Origin: Kitasatospora albolonga | GTDB taxonomy: Bacteria > Actinomycetota > Actinomycetes > Streptomycetales > Streptomycetaceae | Direction: 5' to 3' | Assembly (NCBI GenBank): GCA_002082585.1 | Contig: CP020563.1 | Span: 6,752,001-6,816,000, forward strand | DNA: 64,000 nt | In this document: piece by piece, positions 42,146 to 50,216 of the stretch | Position numbering within the stretch: the first letter of the stretch is position 1 | Layout: each line of letters begins with the position of its first letter | Position numbers and translations under genes: made by a program | Notes under the pieces: generated by a model | Seen by the model: only the letters and a program-made list of their open reading frames with translations | Database searches by the model: none | Told to the model about the DNA's origin: nothing

Positions 42146-44416
42146 TCACTGCTCCCTCGGGGGACGGTTCTTCTCGGACATGTTGTGGCCGCTGGAGTAA
42201 GCGTCCGCAGTCGCTGTAGAGGCGGAGCCCAGGTAAACGCTGTATTCCTCGTCAGTCAGGCCCGCTGCTTTTCCACCCGTGGCGACAGCCGCTGCTGCTG
42301 CCTGCTTAGCCGCTTCCTCTGCTTTCGCGTAGGATTGCCCCGATGTGAGTACGGCATCGTTCAAGGCTTCCCTCTTCGATTTTTCCACAACGGATTCAGT
42401 TACGTCCTCCTGAATCCAGGTCACGGCATCCCCGCCCACCGGGATCAGTTCGAGGTATTTCGCCCCTACCAGGTCGATGATGCGGTTCGTCCACTTCGCG
42501 TTGTTCTCGATGCCCTCGTTGTACTCGCCGTTCTCATGCGTTTTGAGCTCGATGACCGCATGCGCTTTTGCCTCCGCCATCATCCCCGCGATCTCCCCGC
42601 CGGGATGGACGGCGTTACGGATCGCCTCACCCATGTCCGGGCGATCGGGATGGCGGAACACATCGGCTACCAGTGCCGTCGTGTAAGCCTGCTGCGCGTG
42701 GGAGATCGCCCCGTAGGCGTCCGGGTCCTGGCCGACCGCGCCGAGGAACCTCGTCATCAGGTGCTTCTCGAACTCGGCCGGTTCGCCGAACGGCTTGATC
42801 TGGCCCGCCGCGTTCTCGGCGGTCGCCTGGAGGTCCGGCATGTACTCCGCCGCCATGCTGCCGAACTGCGGAGCCAGAGCGCTCAGGGGGGCGTCCGGGT
42901 CGCCGGCCTTGGCCGATACGAGCTCCGGGTCGGTGCCGATCTTCTCGACGATCTTCTCCATGACGCCGCTCATGTCCTTGGAGTGGCGTACCGGAGGTGC
43001 GTCGTCGTCGCCGGGCACGCGGCCCGTGACCGCGGCTTCCAAGGCGTTGCCCATGGCTTTCTGGCCGAGCGCGGGGCCGCTGTCGGCGGTGGTGTCGTAC
43101 CAGTCGTCCGTCGGCTTCTTGTCGAGCATGTAGTCGACCACGCTCTGCGCGTCCTTGCCGCGGCTGTCCCCGTCCAGCAGTGTGACGATGCCGTCGTTGT
43201 TGGTGTCCTCCCGCAGGTTCTCGTTGAAGAACTCCGCCGCAGCCGCAGGGTGTCTGCTCATCGCCTCCATGAGCCCGGTGAGCGGATTGAAGCCCCTTCC
43301 GCCGTCCGGCCCCAGGTTGATCGCCATCTTCTGGTCGTACGGCAGGTTCTGGGACCAGATCTCGGGATTCTTCCTGTCCATGGCGATCATGTCCCGGCCG
43401 ACCGACGTCAGGAACTTCTGGTCGTAGGTGCCTTCCCGGAGCAGTGCGCCCAGGGCCTGGTAGCCGTACACCTTGGTGTTGACGCCCGCGAACCCGGAGA
43501 CGTCGATCTCCTTGCGGCCGGCCTTGAGCAGGTGTGAGGTCCAGGCGGCGTCCAGATGGTTGGGGACGGACGGGGTGGTGGCCAGGCCGAGCATCGCCCC
43601 CATGTCGCTCTGGATGTTGCGGACCATGCCCACCCGGTCCTGTCCCGCCGGGCCGAGGGACGTGGAGTCCAGGGACATCCGGGTGAGCGCCTCGAGCGTC
43701 CCCTCCGCGCCCAGCCTGCGGTAGAAGGCGGTGGCGAACTCGGGGTCGCCGCGGTTGTCGTCGATGAGGTCTTCGAGTGTGCGCAGGGCCTCGACGTTGC
43801 GGGCCGTTCCGCCCTCTCCCGTGACCTGTTTCAGCAGCTCCGTCGCGTACCCCGCCTGCTCCGCGTCGAGGGTCTTGTACGTCGGCTTGCTGAAATCGTT
43901 CTTGCTTTTGATATTGGCTTCGAGGGCGCGTTTCAGGGATTCGTCGGCGTCGGAGCAGTCCTCGACAATCCGGTCGATCTTCTTCTGCCAGGAGGCGACG
44001 GCCGCTTTCTGCTTGCGTAACTCCTCCGGGTAGTCCGGGTCGTTGCGTGCGCCCGGGAAGTCCTCCACGTCGAACCGGGCCGACACCTTGCCGGTCGCGC
44101 TGACCACCACGCCGGCCGTGGGGCCCTCTTCGTCCCGGATGGCGACCAGTGCCTTCCTGGCGTGTGCGAAGGAGGCGTGGGCGTCCGCCAGGAGCGACTT
44201 GATGCCCCGGGCCTGAGCGACCGCGTCGTCGAACTCCGCCGCGGTCTTTCCGATGAACGCTTTGGTGACGCCCGCGTTGACACCTTCCCATGACACCTTG
44301 GCGGCTTTCGCCCTCATCCTGGTCCGGTCGTCCTCGGCGAGTTCCTTCAGCCTGGTCACCATCGTGGCCCAGTCGTCGGCCGCAGTCTTCAGCTTGTCGA
44401 CGGGTGCGTTCACCAC
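42146..44416 (-). CDS. Large protein with WXG/LXG-like N-terminal domain
   Basis: 756 residues if it starts at GTG 44416. The first 110 residues are helical with SWEGVNAGVTKAFIGKTAAEFDDA, the W-x-G style hairpin of type VII secretion substrates. A long coiled, charged middle follows, with NPEIWSQNLP, FFNENLREDTNNDGIVTLL and a C-terminal Ala-rich helix. No signal peptide and no recognisable toxin active site. The family (large actinobacterial proteins beginning ...TFDDVVNAPVDKLK) is known to me only as hypothetical. Upstream codons extend the frame to LTFDDVV with a CTG at 44431 behind GGGGGAA, which may be the true start. Confidence 0.75.
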   Translation of the reverse strand: MVNAPVDKLKTAADDWATMVTRLKELAEDDRTRMRAKAAKVSWEGVNAGVTKAFIGKTAAEFDDAVAQARGIKSLLADAHASFAHARKALVAIRDEEGPTAGVVVSATGKVSARFDVEDFPGARNDPDYPEELRKQKAAVASWQKKIDRIVEDCSDADESLKRALEANIKSKNDFSKPTYKTLDAEQAGYATELLKQVTGEGGTARNVEALRTLEDLIDDNRGDPEFATAFYRRLGAEGTLEALTRMSLDSTSLGPAGQDRVGMVRNIQSDMGAMLGLATTPSVPNHLDAAWTSHLLKAGRKEIDVSGFAGVNTKVYGYQALGALLREGTYDQKFLTSVGRDMIAMDRKNPEIWSQNLPYDQKMAINLGPDGGRGFNPLTGLMEAMSRHPAAAAEFFNENLREDTNNDGIVTLLDGDSRGKDAQSVVDYMLDKKPTDDWYDTTADSGPALGQKAMGNALEAAVTGRVPGDDDAPPVRHSKDMSGVMEKIVEKIGTDPELVSAKAGDPDAPLSALAPQFGSMAAEYMPDLQATAENAAGQIKPFGEPAEFEKHLMTRFLGAVGQDPDAYGAISHAQQAYTTALVADVFRHPDRPDMGEAIRNAVHPGGEIAGMMAEAKAHAVIELKTHENGEYNEGIENNAKWTNRIIDLVGAKYLELIPVGGDAVTWIQEDVTESVVEKSKREALNDAVLTSGQSYAKAEEAAKQAAAAAVATGGKAAGLTDEEYSVYLGSASTATADAYSSGHNMSEKNRPPREQ

Positions 44417-44541
44417 ATCGTCGAAAGTCAGTACAGTTCCCCCGTGAACGGCTGGTCGGGAAACGGTGAGGTGGAGTCACCTCCCGGGCCGCAGCCTATC
44501 CGGGGCGCGGGTAAGTAACGTATGCGTGTGCGGTTTTCAGT

Positions 44542-44561
44542 CACTCTCGGTGCCGAGAGTG
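44542..44561 (-). terminator. Terminator after the GAP1-like gene
   Basis: CACTCTCGG and CCGAGAGTG form a 9-bp stem with a 2-base centre, 16 bases past the stop and followed on the minus strand by ACTGAAAA. It separates the GAP1-like gene from the large WXG-like gene. Confidence 0.65.
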
Positions 44562-44576
44562 CTGCCGGTGGCGGCC

Positions 44577-47018
44577 TCAGCCCCGCCGCACCCGCCCCGC
44601 GATCCGGCGGCCCAGGCGGCCCAGCGGGCTCGACCGGTTCCAGTCGCGGAAGGCGTTCGCCCGGCCGCTGCTGCCGGTGCGGCCCACCGTCTCCTCCACC
44701 TCCGCGACGGACTCGGCGGACATGCTCCGTACCGCCGGGCGCAGCACCTCGTCCAGGAGGGCGGCGGCCGTCGTCGTCCAGGCCGTGCCCGCGTGGGGGT
44801 GGGCGGTCCAGACGGTGAAGCAGTCCGCCGCGTAGGCGGGCTGGGTACGCAGCCGGGTCCGGACCGGCTCGGAGCGGGCCGCGCGGTCATAGGCGGCGAT
44901 CAGTTCGGCGTCGTCGGCCCGGACGAAGTCGTACAGCTCCGCCCCCGGCCGGTCCGGGGCCAGCAGGCGTTCGGCCAGGGCGGCGGACGCCCGCTCCCGC
45001 AGAGCCGGTTCGACCGGTTCCGCCTGGGTGCGGAGCGTACGGACCCGGGCCGCCCAGCCGGGCTCCGGTGCGCCCGTGCGCAGGTCCCGGCAGAGGTCCA
45101 GGAGCTGGAGGGCGGCCCGCTCCCGGCCGCCGATCTCCTGCGGGAAGCCCCGCAGCAGGTCGTGGGCCAGCGCGGTGGCGTCCTCCGCGTCAGCCGGGGC
45201 GCCGAGCGCCGCGTCGACCAGGCGCGCCCACGTACCGGCCGTCCGGTGCGCGTCCGAGGTCGCCGTCTCCAGCAGCAGCCGGGCCTCCTCGACCGTCGGG
45301 GCCCGGTCCTCCCAGACCAGGCCAGCCGCCGTGCGCAGGACCAACGGTTCGGCGAAAGGCGAGACTCCGGCCGCCCGCAGCAGCCGGTGCCAGATCGCCG
45401 GACGGTCCCGGCCCAGCGTCGTCATCGCCCTCGGCGCCTCGGCGCACATCCGCAGGTGCGGCAGCACCTGCGTCCCGGTGAACGGCAGCGCGACCCGCTC
45501 CAGGAACCGGGCCACCGCCACCGGATCGTCGGGCGCGATCCGGTCCAGCGCGCCGAGCAGCGCCGTCCGTACGTCGAACTGCTCGTCCAGCAGCTCCAGC
45601 AGCGCCGGGGCGAAGGCGGGCACCTCCTCGGACCCGGCTGCCTCAGTCAGGACGGTCCCGGCCAGCCGGTCGACTGCCTCCGGCAGCACCTCCGTAATGT
45701 GAACACCCAACAGTCTTGCCACACGCAGCAGTTGTACGGACCGGGCCGCCGGGCGCCCGCGACCCGCACCGCTCTCCAGCTCGCCCAGGATCTCCGGCCC
45801 GAGCACCCCCGCGATGGCCTCGCCGTCCGGGCCTGTGAACGCGTCCCGGCGCGGCAGCTCCAGGGAACCGTTGCCGCCCCGCACCGCCTCCGTCACCAGC
45901 ATCGCGGCGAGCGGAGCGGTGACCGGCGCCGGGCACCGGCCGTCCAGGGCCCCGAACAGCCGCCCGGCCGCGTCGAATTCGGAGCCCGTACGGTCATCGA
46001 TCCCCGGCGACGTCAGCGCCTCCACCAACTGGCCGATCCGCTTCGCGTCCAGCGCGTACGGTCGCTCCGCCGCCCAACCGGCGGCCGCCGCACGTTCACC
46101 GGACCCCAGCGCCACCCCGGCGCACAGTGCGACCACAGCCAACGGCCCGGCGGCAAACGGGTCTCCGGGCAGCTCGCGCGCCTCCTGGAACAGGCCCGGC
46201 ATCCGGCTCCGCCACACCCGGGCAGCCGTCCGCGCCCACGCGTCCGCCCCGTCGTCCACCGGAGGGCGGTCCGCGCAGACATGGACCCGCAGCCCCGCCT
46301 CCCGCGCCGCCGCCGCGTCCGCGGGCAGCACCCCGACGACCCGCAGGGCCGAACTCCCCGGCCGCCGCGTGTAGGTGGTGAACGTCAGCCGCTCCGCGCT
46401 CTCCCTCGGCAGGGCCACCGCCGCCAGTCCCAGCCAGCGGGCCACATCCGCGCTCCGCCGCTCCACCAGCACCACCGGTCCGCCCGCAGGCGCCGCCTCC
46501 TCGCTCGCCCGGCGCAGATCGGCGAGGACCGCCGCCAGCCAGGGGCCGCGCGAGACGGCGAAATCGTCAAGACCCTCCCGTACGGGAGCGGGGCCCGGCG
46601 GCAACGCGCCGAGCGGATCGGGCAGTACGCCGCCGCCGACCGGCGTCACGGACACCCAGTGCGGCGACCGCCACGCCTCCACCGGCAGCCGGTCGCCGGG
46701 CAGCGGCACCCCCGCGGGGATGTGCACCGCGTGCGTGTGGAACCGGACCGGTGCCGAGGGCCCGCCGCGCATCGGCGCCGTACGGCCGACCACGCGGCTT
46801 CCGTCGGAGAGCGCAGCGTAGGTGAACACCTGCGGGAGCGAACGCAGTTCGGCTTCGGTGGCGCGCACCTGGACCCCGTCCGGGAGCGCGTACGTGAACA
46901 GCGGCTCCAACTCGGCCAGCAGCGCCCCCGTCACTCCGTGCCCCACCGACGTGAACCGGCCCTCCGCCGTCTCGTCCCCAGGCGCGGCGGATATGTGGTG
47001 CACCTGTGCAAGGCTCAT
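44577..47018 (-). CDS. GTPase-associated protein 1 (GAP1)-like protein
   Basis: 813 residues from ATG 47018 (GAGGG upstream); earlier in-frame starts add only a low-complexity Arg-rich leader. The opening SLAQVHHISAAPGDETAEGRFTSVGHGV matches the N-terminal type 2 domain of the GAP1 family, which in actinobacteria accompanies TRAFAC GTPases and other parts of NTP-dependent conflict systems. The rest is a large Leu/Ala/Arg-rich helical-repeat protein without a P-loop or protease motif. No GTPase, vWA or TRADD gene lies beside it in this window, so here it is solitary. Confidence 0.72.
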   Translation of the reverse strand: MSLAQVHHISAAPGDETAEGRFTSVGHGVTGALLAELEPLFTYALPDGVQVRATEAELRSLPQVFTYAALSDGSRVVGRTAPMRGGPSAPVRFHTHAVHIPAGVPLPGDRLPVEAWRSPHWVSVTPVGGGVLPDPLGALPPGPAPVREGLDDFAVSRGPWLAAVLADLRRASEEAAPAGGPVVLVERRSADVARWLGLAAVALPRESAERLTFTTYTRRPGSSALRVVGVLPADAAAAREAGLRVHVCADRPPVDDGADAWARTAARVWRSRMPGLFQEARELPGDPFAAGPLAVVALCAGVALGSGERAAAAGWAAERPYALDAKRIGQLVEALTSPGIDDRTGSEFDAAGRLFGALDGRCPAPVTAPLAAMLVTEAVRGGNGSLELPRRDAFTGPDGEAIAGVLGPEILGELESGAGRGRPAARSVQLLRVARLLGVHITEVLPEAVDRLAGTVLTEAAGSEEVPAFAPALLELLDEQFDVRTALLGALDRIAPDDPVAVARFLERVALPFTGTQVLPHLRMCAEAPRAMTTLGRDRPAIWHRLLRAAGVSPFAEPLVLRTAAGLVWEDRAPTVEEARLLLETATSDAHRTAGTWARLVDAALGAPADAEDATALAHDLLRGFPQEIGGRERAALQLLDLCRDLRTGAPEPGWAARVRTLRTQAEPVEPALRERASAALAERLLAPDRPGAELYDFVRADDAELIAAYDRAARSEPVRTRLRTQPAYAADCFTVWTAHPHAGTAWTTTAAALLDEVLRPAVRSMSAESVAEVEETVGRTGSSGRANAFRDWNRSSPLGRLGRRIAGRVRRG

Positions 47019-47312
47019 CAGTCGGCCCTCTTCATCCTGCCGCGACCCGTCCCCGCTCCCACCCACACGCGACCGGGTCGGGGGAGAAGTCCACGGCCGC
47101 GGGGCGACGTTATCAAGGACGGAGCCCCTCTCCCTACGCTGCGTCAGGTCATGGCCCGCCCTTCTGGCCCCGCACGGCACGACCGACTCGCACGTGCGGC
47201 CCTGTGACGCCGAAGCCGTCACGGCCGCCGCCCGGTACCCGCAGCGCACGTCTTGCCACCTGGTTGATGTAGAGAGCTATAGTGCTAGGCAACTAGATAA
47301 ATGGAGGAACCG
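47019..47312. other. Divergent control region of the GAP1-like and GntR genes
   Basis: Nearly 300 bases without a gene. The right end is AT-richer than its surroundings (47260-47300) and contains TTGATG at 47264-47269, TAGTG...ACTAG spanning 47280-47296 (CTAG-N4-CTAG dyad at 47285-47296), which looks like a GntR/YtrA-type operator just before the regulator start. I see nothing coding in the rest. Confidence 0.45.
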
Positions 47313-47705
47313 GTGATTGAGTTCCACCTGAACAGCCGGTCCGGCCTGTCTCCGTACCAGCAGCTGGTCCAGCAGGTTCGGCACGCACTGCGCCTGGGCC
47401 TGCTGAAGGAGGGGGACCGGCTGCCGACGGTCAAGGACGTGGCGCGGCAGATGGCGGTCAACCCGAACACGGTGCTCAAGGCGTACCGGGAGCTGGAGCA
47501 CGACGGTCTGGTGGCCGCTCGTCCCGGCGTCGGGACGTTCGTGACCCGGACGCTGGCCGACAGCACGCTCGCCGCGCACGGACCGCTGCGCAAGGACCTG
47601 CAGCGCTGGCTGACCAAGGCCCGCCTGGCCGGGCTCGACGACGAGAGCATCGAGGCGCTGTTCACGAACACATTTCGTAGCGCCTCCGGAGAGGACGTAG
47701 CGTGA
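47313..47705 (+). CDS. GntR/YtrA-family regulator
   Basis: 130 residues from GTG 47313, which has GGAGGA seven bases upstream (an ATG at 47301 lacks one). Winged helix of the GntR family: GLSPYQQLVQQVRHALRLGLLKEGDRLPTVKDVARQMAVNPNTVLKAYRELEHDGLV. The C-terminal domain is short (about 40 residues), the YtrA subclass that controls ABC exporters. Its stop overlaps the ABC ATPase start by GTGA, so it heads the operon it likely regulates. Confidence 0.92.
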   Translation: MIEFHLNSRSGLSPYQQLVQQVRHALRLGLLKEGDRLPTVKDVARQMAVNPNTVLKAYRELEHDGLVAARPGVGTFVTRTLADSTLAAHGPLRKDLQRWLTKARLAGLDDESIEALFTNTFRSASGEDVA

Positions 47706-48598
47706 GCGCTGTCTTGCGAGCCCAGGGCCTGGGCAAGAAGTACAAGCAGCGCTGGGCGCTGCAGAACTGCGACCTGGACGTCCCCGCCGGCCGGGTGGTG
47801 GGCCTGGTCGGCCCCAACGGCGCGGGCAAGTCGACCTTGTTGAAACTGGCCTCCGGCATGCTGACCCCGACGGCCGGCACCATCGAGGTGTGCGGCGGCC
47901 GACCCGCCGAGGGTGTGGAACAGCTGGCCAAGGTCGGCTTCGTCGCCCAGGACACCCCGGTCTACGCCGCGCTGAGCGTCGCCGACCACCTCGACCTCGG
48001 CAAGCGCCTCAACCCGAACTGGGACGACGCCGTGGCACGGGACCGGATCCGTCGCCTCGGTCTGGACCCCAAGCAGCGGGCCGGCAAGCTGTCCGGCGGC
48101 CAGCGCGCGCAGCTCGCTCTCACGCTGGGCATCGCCAAGCGCCCGGAACTGCTGATTCTGGACGAGCCGGTCGCGGCCCTGGACCCGCTCGCCCGACGGG
48201 AGTTCATGCAGGACCTTATGGAGGCCGTCGCCGAGCACGAACTGAGCGTCGTGCTCTCCTCCCACCTGGTCTCCGACCTGGAACGGACCTGCGACTACGT
48301 CATCGTCCTGGTCGACTCCCGGGTGCAGGTGGCCGGTGACATCGACGATCTGGTCGCCTGCCACCACCGGCTCACCGGACCGCGCCGGGCCCCGGACACG
48401 CTCCCGGCCGGTCAGCACGTCATCACCGCCAGCCACACCGAGCGGCAGACCACTCTCCTGGTGCGCACCGACACCGCGGTCCACGATCCGTCCTGGACCG
48501 TCAGCCCGCTCGGTCTGGAAGACATCGTCCTGGCCTACATGACCCGGCCCGCCGATGCGGTACGTGACACCCGACCCGCACTGGAGGTACTCCGATGA
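47702..48598 (+). CDS. ABC transporter ATP-binding protein
   Basis: 298 residues from GTG 47702. Walker A GPNGAGKSTLLK, Q-loop FVAQDTP, signature LSGGQRAQL, Walker B LLILDEPVAALDP, switch His in SSHLVSDLE. The extra C-terminal 80 residues are typical of YtrB-like and drug-exporter ATPases. It works with the permease encoded next (4-base overlap). Export of an antibiotic or cell-wall-active compound is likely from the GntR/YtrA context, but the substrate is unknown. Confidence 0.94.
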   Translation: MSAVLRAQGLGKKYKQRWALQNCDLDVPAGRVVGLVGPNGAGKSTLLKLASGMLTPTAGTIEVCGGRPAEGVEQLAKVGFVAQDTPVYAALSVADHLDLGKRLNPNWDDAVARDRIRRLGLDPKQRAGKLSGGQRAQLALTLGIAKRPELLILDEPVAALDPLARREFMQDLMEAVAEHELSVVLSSHLVSDLERTCDYVIVLVDSRVQVAGDIDDLVACHHRLTGPRRAPDTLPAGQHVITASHTERQTTLLVRTDTAVHDPSWTVSPLGLEDIVLAYMTRPADAVRDTRPALEVLR

Positions 48599-49605
48599 TC
48601 TGGCTGACCTGGCGTCAGTTCCGTACCCAGGCCGCCGTGGTGTTCGCCGCGGTGGCTGCCCTCGCCGCCACCCTCGCGGTCACCGGCCCGCAACTGGCCG
48701 ACCTCTACCGGACAGCCGGCAGCGGCCTGGTGGACCAGGTCTCCCGTTCGGACCAGACCCTCTACTACACGGGACTGCTGGTCGTGCTCGCCGTGCCTGC
48801 GGTCATCGGGATGTTCTGGGGCGCCCCGCTGATCGCCCGTGAACTGGAGACCGGTACCCACTACCTCGCCTGGAACCAGGGCGTCACCCGGACGCGCTGG
48901 CTCGCGACCAAGCTGGGCCTCGGCGCGGCGGCGTCCATGGCCGCCGCCGGACTGACCAGCCTCGCGGTGAGCTGGTGGAGCAGCCCCATCGACCGGGCCG
49001 TCAACGGCGGCGGCGCGACGGACACGTACTTCCCGCGGCTCGACCCCGTGGCCTTCGCCTCACGGGGTGCCGTCCCCATGGCCCACGCTGCCTTCGCCTT
49101 CGTCCTGGGCGTCGCCCTCGGCCTGGTCATCCGCCGCACTCTGCCCGCGATGGCCACCACGTTCGCCCTCTACACCGCCGTCCAGATCGTCGTGCCGACG
49201 TGGATCCGGCCCCACCTGGCGACCGCGGACCGGACCATCCTGCCCATCGAGCCCGGCGCCGCCCCCATCAGCATCCAGGACGGCGCCAAGGAGATCGTCG
49301 CGCACCTCGAAGAAGTGCCCGGGGCCTGGGTCACCTCCCAGCAGACGCTGAACGCCGCTGGTCAGCCGGCTCCCGTGCCGTCGGCCTTCGCCGACTGCCT
49401 GCGCACGGAGTCGGGCCCGCCCGCCCTGCAGCAGGTCGAGGGCTGCGTCGCCGACCTCGGCGCCCTGGGCTACCAGCAGCAGGTGACGTACCAGCCCGCC
49501 GGGAACTTCTGGGCCCTTCAATGGGCCGAGACCGGGCTCTATCTCGGCCTCGCCCTGGCCCTGACCGGGTTCTGCGCCTGGTGGATCCGCCGCCGAGTGA
49601 CCTGA
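48595..49605 (+). CDS. ABC transporter permease (ABC-2 type)
   Basis: 336 residues from ATG 48595, overlapping the ATPase gene. Membrane helices near 13-33, 62-80, 105-125, 160-185 and 312-332; the fourth and fifth bracket a large extracellular loop (about 195-305) rich in Gln/Ala/Pro with two cysteines. The N-terminus MIWLTWRQFRTQ is the standard opening of this exporter subfamily. Only one permease gene is present, so the complex is probably a homodimer. Confidence 0.9.
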   Translation: MIWLTWRQFRTQAAVVFAAVAALAATLAVTGPQLADLYRTAGSGLVDQVSRSDQTLYYTGLLVVLAVPAVIGMFWGAPLIARELETGTHYLAWNQGVTRTRWLATKLGLGAAASMAAAGLTSLAVSWWSSPIDRAVNGGGATDTYFPRLDPVAFASRGAVPMAHAAFAFVLGVALGLVIRRTLPAMATTFALYTAVQIVVPTWIRPHLATADRTILPIEPGAAPISIQDGAKEIVAHLEEVPGAWVTSQQTLNAAGQPAPVPSAFADCLRTESGPPALQQVEGCVADLGALGYQQQVTYQPAGNFWALQWAETGLYLGLALALTGFCAWWIRRRVT

Positions 49606-49639
49606 TATACGCCAGCCCCACTACGGGAGCACACCCGTG

Positions 49640-49666
49640 AGGGTCAGCCGGGACCCGGCTGACCCT
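49640..49666. terminator. Palindromic terminator of the GntR-ABC operon
   Basis: AGGGTCAGCCGGG and its exact complement around one central A, 35 bases after the permease stop. On the other strand it truncates the transposase relic. Confidence 0.85.
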
Positions 49667-49667
49667 G

Positions 49668-49876
49668 AGAGGTCTCGGCGAGTTCCTTGTCCCGGCCGGT
49701 GAGCGCGCCGTCCTTGTCGTAGTGGAGCACGGTGTTCGCCGAGTTCAGTTCTCCACGACCTGGAGCCCGCCGTGGACTTCCCGGCGCAGACCGGGAGCGG
49801 CGAGGTAGCCGCGGGCGAAGACGGTACGGACCGCACGGCCGAGATCTTCGAGCGCGGCGTACGTGGGGTGCTCGGG
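49668..49876 (-). pseudogene. Tn3-family transposase relic, frameshifted and truncated
   Basis: Translating the minus strand gives [41 protein letters not shown], then a stop; one base further on the frame resumes as SANTVLHYDKDGALTGRDKE. Intact Tn3 transposases read ...GLQVVENWNSANTV..., so a single G is missing from the TGG codon. Both the N-terminal part (about 850 codons) and the last 50 codons are absent. The relic begins right after the stop of the small membrane-protein gene and ends in the ABC operon terminator. It marks past transposition next to the NACHT locus. Confidence 0.85.
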
Positions 49877-49883
49877 CCCGCCG

Positions 49884-50093
49884 TCACAGTGTGGCCAGGA
49901 CGAAGGTCAGCAGTGCCAGGGAGAGGGTGGCACTGCCCGCGAAGGCCACGGCTCCGCGCAGTAGGGCGCCGGCGTAGGTGGCTCCATCGATGCGAGCGAG
50001 CAGACCGGCCGCCGCTCCTACGAGCATGCAGAAGAGCGCGACGACCGCGAGGAGCAGGGCCAGGAGCATCAGGTGGATGGATGGAGTGTTCAT
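49884..50093 (-). CDS. Small two-helix membrane protein
   Basis: 69 residues from ATG 50093 with GAAGG upstream. Two hydrophobic helices ([21 protein letters not shown] and [21 protein letters not shown]) joined by a short loop with [11 protein letters not shown]. No family recognised. It is divergent from the NACHT gene with 123 bases between starts and lies between it and the transposase relic. It may be an accessory to the NACHT system or unrelated. Confidence 0.65.
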   Translation of the reverse strand: MNTPSIHLMLLALLLAVVALFCMLVGAAAGLLARIDGATYAGALLRGAVAFAGSATLSLALLTFVLATL

Positions 50094-50216
50094 GCCTTCT
50101 TCCCCAAGTGATAGATGACGACGACTCCAAGGAATTTCGCGGTTCCGGTGTTCACCGGGGTTCAGGGCGAACAAAGATGAACGAAGACGGTCGCCTGGGG
50201 GACGGAGAAGCAGGAC

